Translations under genes and position numbers: made by a program
The notes under the pieces: model-generated
Told to the model about the DNA's origin: nothing
What the model saw: the letters and a program-made list of their open reading frames with translations, nothing else
Databases searched by the model: none
Shown: positions 5,564 to 12,619 of the stretch, in pieces
Numbering within the stretch: position 1 is the stretch's first letter
How the letters are laid out: each line of letters opens with the position of its first letter
Assembly (NCBI RefSeq): GCF_043424415.1
Contig: NZ_JBHWOO010000085.1
Location: forward strand, 1-12,676
Length of the DNA stretch: 12,676 nt
Reading direction: 5' to 3'
Source: Luteococcus sp043424415
Lineage (GTDB): Bacteria; Actinomycetota; Actinomycetes; Propionibacteriales; Propionibacteriaceae

Positions 5564-7149
5564 CAGTCCTCCTGCTGGTCCGCGTCGTCGGCCGTCGACT
5601 CCCCCGTGGCTGCATAGTCGGACTCGAACCCGTTGTCGTCGGAGTCGAAGTCGCTGCCGTCGTAGAAGCCGTCAGTGGCGGCGTTGACGCTGCGCCAGGC
5701 ATCACGGTGCAAGCCGCCACGACGCTCCTGGTACTCGGCATCCCGCTCGCGCCGCCTGGCCGCGGCCGGACGCTCGTTCTCGAGGCGCTGGTCCTCCCCA
5801 CGACGGCTGAGCAGTTCCGCGCCCGTCTCCACCTGCGGGGCGAAGTCGAAGACCACCGGGTCGTCGCCGGCACCAATGGCGACGCCGTCGCCGGGACGCG
5901 CACCGATCTCCAGCAGCTTGTCCTCGATCCCCAGACGGTTCAGACGGTCGGCCAGGTAGCCGACGGCCTCTCCATTGTTGAAGTCGGTCTGCTTGACCCA
6001 GCGCTCCGGCTTCTCGCCGCGCACTCGCCAGACGAAGCCGCCCATGCCGTCGCCCATCTTCTTGATGGTGAAGGGCTCGGCCTGGGCGACGGCCTTGGGG
6101 CGGATCACGATCTTGCGGGGGGCGGGCTCGGGCAGCGTCGCGCGACGCTCGGCCACCAGCTGGGCCATCGCGAAGACCAGGCCGTTGAGTCCCTCGCCCG
6201 ATTTGGTGGAGATGACGAAGGTCTTCCACCCGCGCGCCTCGACATCGGCCTTGACCATCTCGGCGATCTCGGCGGCGTCGGGGATGTCCACCTTGTTGAG
6301 CGCCACCAGACGGGGACGGTCCTCGAGACCGCCGTGGGCGGCCAGCTCACCCTCGATGACGTCGAGGTCGCTCAACGGGTCACGGCCCGGCTCGAAGGTG
6401 GCACAGTCGACGACGTGCACGATTGCCTGGCACCGCTCGATGTGGCGCAGGAAGTCGAAGCCCAGGCCCTTGCCCATGCTGGCGCCCTCGATCAGGCCGG
6501 GGACGTCGGCGACGGTGTAGGTGATGTCGCCGGCGACGACCACACCGAGGTTCGGGATGAGGGTGGTGAAGGGGTAGTCGGCGATCTTGGGCCGGGCGCG
6601 GCTGATCGCGGCAATCAGCGAGCTCTTGCCGGCGCTCGGGAAGCCCACCAGGCCGACGTCGGCGACCACCTTGAGCTCGAGCATGATCTTGCGCTCCTCG
6701 CCCTCCTCACCGAGAAGGGCGAAGCCGGGCGCCTTGCGCGAGGAACTGGCCAGGGCTGCATTGCCCAGGCCGCCACGGCCACCGGCCGCGACGGTCGCCT
6801 CGATGTTGTCGCCAGTGAGGTCGGCGAGCACCTCGCCGGTCTCGGCATCGGTGACGATGGTGCCCTCGGGCACGCCGAGCACGATGTCCTCGCCGCAGGA
6901 ACCGTTCTTGTGGTCACCCGAGCCGGGCTGGCCATTGCTGGCCTTGCGCACGCTCTGGCGGTGGTACTCGACCAGGGTGGTCACCTGGGGGTCGACGCGC
7001 AGCACGACGCCGCCGCCGTCACCACCGTTGCCGCCGTCGGGGCCGCCCAGCGGCTTGAACTTCTCGCGATGGACGGATGCGCAGCCGTGTCCGCCCTTTC
7101 CGGCAATGACGGTGAGCGTCACGCGGTCGACGAAGGAGGGAATGGCCAT
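5563..7149 (-). CDS. obg: GTPase ObgE/CgtA (ribosome assembly GTPase)
   Basis: Obg is a slow GTPase that acts in 50S subunit maturation and stress responses. The glycine-rich Obg fold covers about 2-158. The G domain has the P-loop GFPSAGKSS (169-177), DVPG (215-218), NKVD (285-288) and STKS (314-317). The C-terminal OCT domain lies about 350-430, with IKKMGDGMGGFVWRV. An acidic, Arg-rich tail follows to residue 528, making it longer than most homologues (about 430-480). The in-frame reading continues to 7212, but ATG 7149 is right: it gives the canonical N-terminus with FVDRV, and AAGAAGGA lies 8 nt upstream. It is co-transcribed with proB. The upstream neighbour is a DUF3352-like gene, not rpmA as in many actinobacteria. 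Confidence 0.97.
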   Translation of the reverse strand: MAIPSFVDRVTLTVIAGKGGHGCASVHREKFKPLGGPDGGNGGDGGGVVLRVDPQVTTLVEYHRQSVRKASNGQPGSGDHKNGSCGEDIVLGVPEGTIVTDAETGEVLADLTGDNIEATVAAGGRGGLGNAALASSSRKAPGFALLGEEGEERKIMLELKVVADVGLVGFPSAGKSSLIAAISRARPKIADYPFTTLIPNLGVVVAGDITYTVADVPGLIEGASMGKGLGFDFLRHIERCQAIVHVVDCATFEPGRDPLSDLDVIEGELAAHGGLEDRPRLVALNKVDIPDAAEIAEMVKADVEARGWKTFVISTKSGEGLNGLVFAMAQLVAERRATLPEPAPRKIVIRPKAVAQAEPFTIKKMGDGMGGFVWRVRGEKPERWVKQTDFNNGEAVGYLADRLNRLGIEDKLLEIGARPGDGVAIGAGDDPVVFDFAPQVETGAELLSRRGEDQRLENERPAAARRRERDAEYQERRGGLHRDAWRSVNAATDGFYDGSDFDSDDNGFESDYAATGESTADDADQQED

Positions 7150-7211
7150 GGTGGATCCTTCTTGCAGAGTTGGAGTGCTCTTGCCCCGATGGACAGGGCA
7201 TGAGCCACCCA

Positions 7212-7238
7212 AGTGTACCTGTCGAGCCTGTGGGTCAG
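7212..7238 (-). promoter_or_regulatory. Candidate promoter for obg-proB
   Basis: In the 92-nt gap between the DUF3352-like gene and obg, the minus strand has CTGACC (7238-7233) 15 nt before TACACT (7217-7212), a TANNNT -10 box. The expected start near 7205 leaves a leader of about 55 nt ahead of the obg ribosome-binding site. The spacing is short of the ideal 17 nt, so the -35 assignment is weak and the -10 is the better part. Confidence 0.3.
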
Positions 7239-7241
7239 CGG

Positions 7242-8594
7242 TCAGCCGACGACGACCCGTCCGACGGCCACCTGGTAGTCGTCGTCCTCCACATGGGTGT
7301 TGAGCCCGACGGCCTTCACGTCGACGAACTCCGCGCGCTGTTGTGCACCCAGGCGCGGCAGGAGCAGCCGCTCGATCCCGTCCCGGTCGGCGAAGAAGGT
7401 CAGCTGCGAATGGTCTGGCCTGGCGACGGCCGCACGGAAGTCCCCGTCCTCCTCCAGCGTCACGTCGGGATCGGAGAGCTCATGCGCTCGATCGGTGTCG
7501 GCGGTGAGGATGGTGTCGTCCTTGTCGGCATGCACCGCGATGCCGTCCTTGTCCAGCTGGCCACCGGAGACCAGCCGCTGCAGCCCCTCGCGGTCTCCCG
7601 TGACGGTCAGTGACTCCCCCGCCCCGCCAGGCGCTTGCGCGTAGCGGGAGTCCTTGCCCAGCAGCAGGTCGAGGTCCTGCGGCAGGTCGAGGCCACGCTC
7701 GGTGGCTGCTCGCTGGAGGTCCCCGCGCACGCCCAGCCGCTCGAGTGACTCCCAGAGCCAGTCCGCCCGCTCGGCGCCGTCGCTGATTCCCACCGCGACG
7801 CTGGTGTCGGCGGGCAGGTCGGCCACCTTGGGGTGCGAGGTGCTGGTGGGCAGGTCCTGGCGCGAGCGCGCCACCACCTTGGCCTCGAGCGCACCGTCGG
7901 CGAAGCGCAGCGTCGCTGCCCCGCTGGACGCGTCCGTCCGCTGCAGCGCCTCAGCGGCCAAACCACCCCAGGCCCAGGCCGTGACCACACCACGCGGGCC
8001 GAGCCGTCTGGTGTCGGACTCGTAGGAGGCATTCGACGACAGGACGCCGCGGGTCGCCATGGACAGCGCCTCGCCCGCTCCCCCGGCTGTGTTGGATGCC
8101 ACCAGGTAGCCGTCGGAGTAGAGGACCTGACCGCTGGACCAGCCGGCACAGGACAGCAGGGCAGGGAGCCCCCGTCGGGCAGCGGGCTCGTCCGTCGCCT
8201 GGACCGCAAGGACCCGGGTCTGGTCGTCCAGCTGGGCGAGTGCCACACGCTCCCCCAGCCACGGCTCCAGCTGGCGTGCGTAGTCCACGTCGCGGCAGCC
8301 GGCCTGCCGGACGATTGCTGTCGCCAGGTGCTGCTTCACGTCACCACCCGCCATCCCGGGCAGCCGCGAGGCGAGCCCGGGGACGTGACGGGCGAAGTCG
8401 GCCATCTGGATCTGCTGGGCCAACTCGGGCTCAAGGTCCACCTCGACAAAAGAGGCGACGCCCTCGGGCAACACGTCGGCCGCGCTCGGGGCGGGACGAT
8501 CACGCAGGCCCAAGGGGTCGGCGACGGCCAGACCAACCCCTGCCACCGCGACGGTGGTGACGGTTGCTGCTGCCACTGCCCTGCTGCGACGCAC
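7242..8594 (-). CDS. Membrane-anchored DUF3352-like protein of unknown function
   Basis: The product has 450 residues. A short basic start (MRRSR) is followed by one hydrophobic segment (about 7-25), so it is probably anchored in the membrane with the bulk outside. There is no lipobox cysteine. The outer part resembles DUF3352 proteins: LPEGVASFVEVDL (42-54), LGERVALA (113-120) and YLVASNT (163-169). It appears to hold two related halves, the second starting near LPADTSVAVGI (260-270) with a second LLLGKD (310-315). Cys100 and Cys149 could form a disulfide. GTG 8594 is supported by GGAAGGAG upstream. It is separated from rpmA by a strong hairpin and from obg by a candidate promoter, so it is probably its own transcription unit. 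Function unknown; the family assignment is from memory of its motifs. Confidence 0.85.
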   Translation of the reverse strand: MRRSRAVAAATVTTVAVAGVGLAVADPLGLRDRPAPSAADVLPEGVASFVEVDLEPELAQQIQMADFARHVPGLASRLPGMAGGDVKQHLATAIVRQAGCRDVDYARQLEPWLGERVALAQLDDQTRVLAVQATDEPAARRGLPALLSCAGWSSGQVLYSDGYLVASNTAGGAGEALSMATRGVLSSNASYESDTRRLGPRGVVTAWAWGGLAAEALQRTDASSGAATLRFADGALEAKVVARSRQDLPTSTSHPKVADLPADTSVAVGISDGAERADWLWESLERLGVRGDLQRAATERGLDLPQDLDLLLGKDSRYAQAPGGAGESLTVTGDREGLQRLVSGGQLDKDGIAVHADKDDTILTADTDRAHELSDPDVTLEEDGDFRAAVARPDHSQLTFFADRDGIERLLLPRLGAQQRAEFVDVKAVGLNTHVEDDDYQVAVGRVVVG

Positions 8595-8630
8595 CCTGCG
8601 CTCCTTCCCGGCGACGGCCTCGACGCCCCA

Positions 8631-8636
8631 AGGCTA
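8631..8636 (-). promoter_or_regulatory. Possible -10 box for the DUF3352-like gene
   Basis: TAGCCT on the minus strand fits TANNNT and lies between the rpmA terminator hairpin and the GTG at 8594. No convincing -35 box accompanies it. It is listed because a gene placed behind a strong terminator needs a promoter and this gap of about 70 nt is the only room for one. Confidence 0.2.
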
Positions 8637-8667
8637 CGTGCTGGGCCAGGGGGTGCGGGCATGCTGC

Positions 8668-8696
8668 GAGGGACGGTCCCTGTGGGACCGCCCCTC
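8668..8696 (-). terminator. Strong hairpin terminator after rplU-rpmA
   Basis: GAGGG-G-CGGTCCC, loop ACA, GGGACCG-T-CCCTC on the minus strand gives a 13-bp stem. Its only non-Watson-Crick pair is a G-U that exists in the minus-strand RNA; on the plus strand the same position would be an A-C mismatch. This points to function in minus-strand transcripts. There is no U-tract, as is common for actinobacterial terminators. It lies 38 nt past the rpmA stop. Confidence 0.75.
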
Positions 8697-8718
8697 GGCA
8701 GATGGATCAGTGCGGATT

Positions 8719-8732
8719 GCTCCGCGGGGAGC
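8719..8732 (-). terminator. Small hairpin directly after the rpmA stop
   Basis: GCTCC and GGAGC form a 5-bp stem with a 4-nt loop starting one base past the rpmA stop codon. It lies ahead of the much stronger hairpin at 8668-8696 and may add to termination or protect the mRNA 3' end. Confidence 0.3.
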
Positions 8733-8733
8733 G

Positions 8734-9000
8734 TCAGCTCGCTGCAACCTCGGAGGGCAGGATGTTGACGACCTTGCGACCGCGGCGGGTGCCGAACTCC
8801 ACGTTGCCACCGACGAGGGCGAACAGGGTGTCGTCGCCACCGCGACCGACACCATTGCCCGGGTGGAAGTGGGTGCCACGCTGGCGGACGATGATCTCGC
8901 CGGCATTGACGAGCTCGCCACCGAAGCGCTTCACGCCGAGGCGCTGAGCGTTCGAGTCGCGACCATTCTTCGAGGACGATGCGCCCTTCTTGTGTGCCAT
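8734..9000 (-). CDS. rpmA: 50S ribosomal protein L27 (bL27)
   Basis: The 88-residue protein starts MAHKKGASSSKNGRDSNAQR, the standard L27 N-terminus that reaches toward the peptidyl transferase centre, and contains GxIIVRQRGTHFHPGNGVGRGGDDTLFA (about 35-61). It begins directly with the MAHKKG form, without the cleavable N-terminal extension found in Firmicutes. AGGAGG overlaps the rplU stop region 7 nt before the ATG, and only 10 nt separate the two genes, so L21 and L27 are made from one message. Two hairpins follow the gene. Confidence 0.98.
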   Translation of the reverse strand: MAHKKGASSSKNGRDSNAQRLGVKRFGGELVNAGEIIVRQRGTHFHPGNGVGRGGDDTLFALVGGNVEFGTRRGRKVVNILPSEVAAS

Positions 9001-9010
9001 GTCAGCCTCC

Positions 9011-9319
9011 TCAGCCCTGGATACCGGTGATCTTGACCTGGGTGTACTGCTGACGATGCCCCTGGCGCTTCTTGTAACCGGTCTTGTTCTTGTACTTCAT
9101 GATGCGGATCTTGGGACCCTTGGTCTCGCCCAGCACCTCGGCCTTGACCGAAGCCTTGTCGAGGGCGGCCTTGTCAGAGGTGACGGACTCGCCGTCGACC
9201 AGAAGGATCGGAGCCAGCTCAACGCTGTCGCCAACCTTGACCGAACCCTTGTCGATCTCGACAATGTCGCCAACGGCAACCTTGTGCTGGCGGCCGCCAC
9301 TGCGCACGATCGCGTACAC
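9011..9319 (-). CDS. rplU: 50S ribosomal protein L21 (bL21)
   Basis: The 102-residue protein has the full L21 pattern: MYAIVRSGGRQHKVAVGD at the start, KVGDSVEL, and a basic C-terminal RNA-binding part KIRIMKYKNKTGYKKRQGHRQ (70-90). The start is GTG 9319. The in-frame extension to 9424 runs through a terminator U-tract and A/T-ending codons and is clearly leader, not protein. The ribosome-binding site is modest (AGTAGG-like, about 6 nt upstream). Upstream lie a candidate promoter and an intrinsic terminator, suggesting attenuation. Paired with rpmA as in most bacteria. Confidence 0.97.
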   Translation of the reverse strand: MYAIVRSGGRQHKVAVGDIVEIDKGSVKVGDSVELAPILLVDGESVTSDKAALDKASVKAEVLGETKGPKIRIMKYKNKTGYKKRQGHRQQYTQVKITGIQG

Positions 9320-9349
9320 GCCTGACCTACTCTCTTCGATGTCATGGAG

Positions 9350-9380
9350 AAAAAATCCAGCCAACCTGGGATCGGCTGAA
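9350..9380 (-). terminator. Intrinsic terminator/attenuator in the rplU leader
   Basis: On the minus strand CAGCCGATC, loop CCA, GGTTGGCTG (9378-9358) forms a 9-bp stem with two G-U pairs, extendable to 11. It is followed after GA by six T (9355-9350). A run of six T is striking in DNA this GC-rich. It ends only 30 nt before the rplU start codon, too close to leave room for a promoter behind it, so transcripts for rplU must read through it. Confidence 0.7.
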
Positions 9381-9412
9381 AGACTTGCGGTGGGTGCCTG
9401 GCGCGAACAGCT

Positions 9413-9424
9413 GTGGTGAACCAC
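9413..9424 (-). promoter_or_regulatory. Upstream hairpin in the rplU leader
   Basis: GTGG-TTCA-CCAC forms a small 4-bp stem with a 4-nt loop about 20 nt into the predicted rplU leader, 34 nt ahead of the attenuator stem. It may be part of a folded leader that controls termination. Confidence 0.3.
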
Positions 9425-9448
9425 GCCGACAACCCGGACCGACCGCCA

Positions 9449-9478
9449 ACTCTACCGGTGCGTCTGGCACAGGGTCAA
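9449..9478 (-). promoter_or_regulatory. Sigma-A-type promoter for rplU-rpmA
   Basis: On the minus strand TTGACC (9478-9473), an 18-nt spacer and TAGAGT (9454-9449) make the best consensus promoter in the window. It lies just after the rne stop at 9500. Transcription should start near 9442, giving a leader of about 120 nt that includes the attenuator hairpin. Confidence 0.6.
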
Positions 9479-9499
9479 ACTGGCGGCCGGCCAGGTGGA

Positions 9500-12454
9500 T
9501 CAGTGGCCTCGACGACCGCGACGTCCACCGTGGTTGCGTTCCCCGCCGTCGGCGGGCGACTGGCTCTCGACCGGATGGTCGTGGCGAACATAGCCCCGGC
9601 CGCCGCAGCCCTCGCACTCCTCGGTGAAAGCCTCGGCCAATCCGGTGCCGATCTTCTTGCGGGTCATCTGCACCAGGCCAAGGCTGGTGACCTCGGCAAC
9701 CTGGTGGCGGGTCCGGTCACGGCCCAGGCACTCGACCAGGCGACGCAGCAACAGCTCGCGGTTGCTGGGCAGCACCATGTCGATGAAGTCGACCACGATG
9801 ATGCCCCCGATGTCACGCAGCCGCAGCTGGCGCACGACCTCCTCGGCCGCCTCCAGGTTGTTGCTGGTGACGGTGGCCTCCAGGTTGCCGCCGCTGCCGG
9901 TGAACTTGCCGGTGTTGACGTCGATGACCGTCATGGCCTCCGTGCGGTCGATCACCAGCGAGCCGCCCGAGGGCAGGAAGACCTTGCGCTCCAGGGCCTT
10001 GGCGATCTGCTCGTCGATCTTGTACTTGGCGAAGGGATCGCCCTGGGCCTCGGTCTCCCACTTGGTGAGGCGCCCGGCCAGGTGCGGGGCGACGTGGGTC
10101 ACGTAGCCGTTGATCGTCTCGTAGGCGTCCTCGGGCCCGCCATTGCCGGCCACGACCAGCTCGCTGAAGTCCTCGGTGAACAGGTCACGCACGATGCGCA
10201 CCGTCAGGTCGGGCTCGGCGTAGAGCTGCTGCGGGGCGCTTCCCTGCTTGGCCTTCTTCTCGATGATCTCCCACTGTGCCTTGAGGCGGTTCACGTCACG
10301 GAGGAGCTCCTCCTCGCTGGCACCTTCCGCAGCCGTGCGCACGATGACAGAGGAGTTGTCGTCCACGACGTCACCGAGGATCTCCTTGAGGCGGTGGCGC
10401 TCTGAGTCTGCGAGCTTGCGGCTGATGCCCGACAGGTGACCGCCGGGCGAGTAGACGACATAGCGGCCCGGCAGCGAGATGTGGCCGGTGAGTCGGGCAC
10501 CCTTGGCGCCGACCGGGTCCTTGGAGACCTGCACCAGGATCGTCTGGCCGCTCTTGAGGACCTGCTCGACCTTCTTGTGCTCACCCGCGGCGCCGAACTG
10601 TGCCCAGTCGACCTCGCCGGCGTAGAGCACGGCATTGCGGCCGCGACCGATGTCGATGAAGGCGGCCTCCATGCTGGGCAGCACGTTCTGGACGCGGCCC
10701 AGGTAGACATTGCCGATGAGGCTGGTGGCCGAGGCACGGTCGACGTAGTGCTCCACCAGGATGTCGTCCTCGAGCACGGCGAGCTGGGTGTAGTCCTCGC
10801 CCTGGCGGATGACCATGCGACGGTTCACCGACTCGCGGCGTGCCAGGAACTCGGCCTCGGACAGGATCGGCACGCGGCGACGGCCAGCGGCGCGGCCCTC
10901 ACGACGACGCTGCTTCTTGGCCTCCATGCGGGTGGAACCGTCGATGCCGGTCACCTCGTCCGCGGCCTGGGCGGCAGTGCGAATCCGACGCGGCTCACGG
11001 ACGCGCACGACGACATCACTGGGATCGTCATCGGTGCCACCAGCGTCCTCACCACGGCGACGGCGGCGACGGCGACGACGACGCGTGCCGTCACCCGACT
11101 GGTCGGAGTCATCCGAGTCATCGTGGTCATCGGAATCGTCCGAGCCCTGGTCGGAGCCGTTCTGGTCATCATCGTCGCTGGAGCTGCGGTGGCGGCCCGA
11201 ACGGGAACGGCGACGGCGACGCGAGCCGCTGGAGGAGGACTGTCCGGAATCGTCCTGGCCGTCCTCGTCATCGGAGGACTCGTCCTCCGAATCGTCGCGA
11301 TCCTCCTGGCCGTCGTCGGCCTGGTCATTGGTCTCGCTGTCCTGGTCGCTGGAGCGACGACGACGACGACCCCCACGGCGGCGACGACGACGACGCGAGC
11401 CCACCTCCCCGGAGTCGTCGGACTCGTCAGAACCCTCAGAGTCGTCGGAGTCGTTCTCGTCGGAATCCTCGTCCTGGTCGTCCTGCTCGTGCTCGTCCTG
11501 CTCCGGGCCATTGTGGGCCTGGTCAGCGACAGCCTGCTCCTGCTCGTCGTCCTCGATGGCCTCGTCGAGGTCCTCGGGGTCGGCAGCCAAGGCTTCGGAC
11601 TCGGGGGAATCCCCGCGAGCGATCGAGGCGGCGAGCGAGTCCAGCACCGCCTTGGCGTCGACCTCGCCGTCCTCACCGACGGGAGTGGTGGGCGTCATGA
11701 AGGGATTGGCCAGGGTCCCGGCCACCTTGCGGGCACGACGAGGACGCTTCGCGGCGGCCTCGGTGGCCGCGGCCAGGGCGGCATCGAGCTGGTCGGTGCC
11801 CTGCGCCTGCTGTTCCTGCTGGGAGGCGGGCTCCTGAGGTGCGGCGGGCAGCTCGGGAGCCTCGGCGACGGCCTCGCCCGGCTCGTCCTTGGTCCGACGG
11901 CTGCGGCTGCGGCGAGCGCGGGCGGGCTTCTCGGTCGGGGCGGGGGCCTCGGCGGGCTCGTCCTCGACCGGCTCCGAGTCGGGCTGAGGCTCCTCGGCCG
12001 GTGCTTCCTCGTCCTGCACGGACTCGTCCGATCCGGGCTCATCCAGTGCGGACGCCTGAGGCGAAGACTGCTCCTCGAAAACCGGCGCGGCCGTGGCCTC
12101 CTCGGGAGCCACCTCGAAGGCGGGTCGGGTCTGGGGGACCTCGGCGGCGGGCTGCACGGGCGCGGCGGCACCGGCCTGGCGGGTCGCGCGGCGACGCTTA
12201 GGCTTCTCGGCCGGCTGGTCATTCTCGTCGGGGACGACGACCGAGGCATTGCCGGCAGCGCGGGTCTGCGGCACCTCCGCGACGACCTCGACCTGCTTGG
12301 GGGCGCCGGCAGCCCGGCTCGCCGAACGACGACGCTTCGGCTTCTCGACTGCCTCGACGGGGGCCGACTCCTGGGGCTCCTGCGGCAGGGACTCCTGCGC
12401 CGCGTCCTGCCCCATCGTGGAGTCTTCTGGCACAAGGGATGAATCTTCGAGCAT
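9500..12454 (-). CDS. rne: Ribonuclease E/G with long charge-patterned N-terminal region
   Basis: RNase E is the endonuclease that starts mRNA decay and processes stable RNAs. The catalytic core sits at the C-terminal end of this 984-residue protein: an S1-type RNA-binding part (about 545-665, with GNVYLGRVQNVLPSMEAAFIDIG at 581-603), metal-binding D845 in MTVIDVNTGKF and D889 in GGIIVVDFIDM, and the Zn-link cysteines C947 and C950. Residues 1-540 are low complexity: two copies of EKPKRRR...AEVPQTR (37-67, 83-112), acidic D/E/S stretches and Arg blocks (354-367, 412-416, 458-467). This layout, disorder before the core, is typical of actinobacteria and opposite to E. coli. ATG 12454 has GAGGAG 5 nt upstream. 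The protein ends with a short basic tail. Confidence 0.96.
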   Translation of the reverse strand: MLEDSSLVPEDSTMGQDAAQESLPQEPQESAPVEAVEKPKRRRSASRAAGAPKQVEVVAEVPQTRAAGNASVVVPDENDQPAEKPKRRRATRQAGAAAPVQPAAEVPQTRPAFEVAPEEATAAPVFEEQSSPQASALDEPGSDESVQDEEAPAEEPQPDSEPVEDEPAEAPAPTEKPARARRSRSRRTKDEPGEAVAEAPELPAAPQEPASQQEQQAQGTDQLDAALAAATEAAAKRPRRARKVAGTLANPFMTPTTPVGEDGEVDAKAVLDSLAASIARGDSPESEALAADPEDLDEAIEDDEQEQAVADQAHNGPEQDEHEQDDQDEDSDENDSDDSEGSDESDDSGEVGSRRRRRRRGGRRRRRSSDQDSETNDQADDGQEDRDDSEDESSDDEDGQDDSGQSSSSGSRRRRRSRSGRHRSSSDDDDQNGSDQGSDDSDDHDDSDDSDQSGDGTRRRRRRRRRRGEDAGGTDDDPSDVVVRVREPRRIRTAAQAADEVTGIDGSTRMEAKKQRRREGRAAGRRRVPILSEAEFLARRESVNRRMVIRQGEDYTQLAVLEDDILVEHYVDRASATSLIGNVYLGRVQNVLPSMEAAFIDIGRGRNAVLYAGEVDWAQFGAAGEHKKVEQVLKSGQTILVQVSKDPVGAKGARLTGHISLPGRYVVYSPGGHLSGISRKLADSERHRLKEILGDVVDDNSSVIVRTAAEGASEEELLRDVNRLKAQWEIIEKKAKQGSAPQQLYAEPDLTVRIVRDLFTEDFSELVVAGNGGPEDAYETINGYVTHVAPHLAGRLTKWETEAQGDPFAKYKIDEQIAKALERKVFLPSGGSLVIDRTEAMTVIDVNTGKFTGSGGNLEATVTSNNLEAAEEVVRQLRLRDIGGIIVVDFIDMVLPSNRELLLRRLVECLGRDRTRHQVAEVTSLGLVQMTRKKIGTGLAEAFTEECEGCGGRGYVRHDHPVESQSPADGGERNHGGRRGRRGH
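11056..11398. repeat. CGN-codon triplet tracts encoding Arg blocks of RNase E
   Basis: Near-pure runs of cgacgg/gacgac triplets occur around 11056-11088 (ten consecutive Arg codons) and 11355-11398 (two Arg runs separated by Gly-Gly), with a shorter one near 11206-11222. The runs lie in frame within rne, so slippage by whole units would change Arg-block length without breaking the gene. Confidence 0.7.
12119..12346 (-). repeat. Duplicated ~31-residue motif in the RNase E N-terminus
   Basis: Residues 37-67 and 83-112 of RNase E share EKPKRRR, then R(A/Q)AGA, and AEVPQTR in the same order. A looser third basic patch follows at 174-190 (EKPARARRSRSRR). This looks like an old internal duplication; the copies have diverged enough that the DNA repeat is imperfect. 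Confidence 0.6.
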
Positions 12455-12487
12455 GTGCGCTCCTCGGCACCACTTGGGTGCGGTTGG

Positions 12488-12517
12488 TCAGTCGCGAACC
12501 TCAAGGGCGGCGACTGA
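12488..12517 (-). promoter_or_regulatory. Hairpin in the rne leader, start-proximal
   Basis: TCAGTCGC and GCGACTGA form a perfect 8-bp stem around a 14-nt loop. It ends about 33 nt before the rne ATG, upstream of the ribosome-binding site, which stays single-stranded in this fold. Confidence 0.45.
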
Positions 12518-12582
12518 AAAGCTGGCGGATGTCGGACCGGCCGGCCCAGCCCCGCGGTCGAGATGATCGTCGCGGTTGGCAG

Positions 12583-12604
12583 TGCTCACCAGTCCGAGTG
12601 AGCA
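12583..12604 (-). promoter_or_regulatory. Alternative hairpin in the rne leader
   Basis: TGCTCAC and GTGAGCA form a perfect 7-bp stem around an 8-nt loop. Its arm at 12598-12604 shares bases 12601-12604 with the hairpin at 12601-12619, so the two stems exclude each other. Confidence 0.4.
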
Positions 12605-12619
12605 GTCATCGTGACTGCT
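12601..12619 (-). promoter_or_regulatory. Perfect 8-bp hairpin near the predicted rne mRNA 5' end
   Basis: AGCAGTCA and TGACTGCT pair perfectly around a 3-nt loop. It begins only a few bases after the predicted transcript start, so it could shield the 5' end. It could alternatively be the terminator of a gene beyond the window, although no U-tract follows. Confidence 0.5.

Noticed and set aside
5707..7203. A 498-codon plus-strand frame opposite obg
   Set aside because: A shadow of the obg coding strand. The minus strand encodes a complete Obg with all GTPase motifs, and the plus-strand product resembles no family.
9320..9424. N-terminal extension of L21 to 9424
   Set aside because: It runs through a terminator hairpin and U-tract; L21 proteins start at the MYAIVRSGG position.
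10436..12442. A 668-codon open frame on the plus strand, opposite rne, with many hydrophobic stretches
   Set aside because: It mirrors the low-complexity Arg/Asp/Glu-coding region of rne; antisense frames stay open when G/C-ending codons dominate. Its repetitive Val/Leu/Gly/Thr content is the complement of acidic and Arg codons, and it has no recognisable domain.
12537..12544. Palindrome CCGGCCGG in the rne leader
   Set aside because: Short GC palindromes are expected by chance in DNA of this composition; no spacing or context supports a role.
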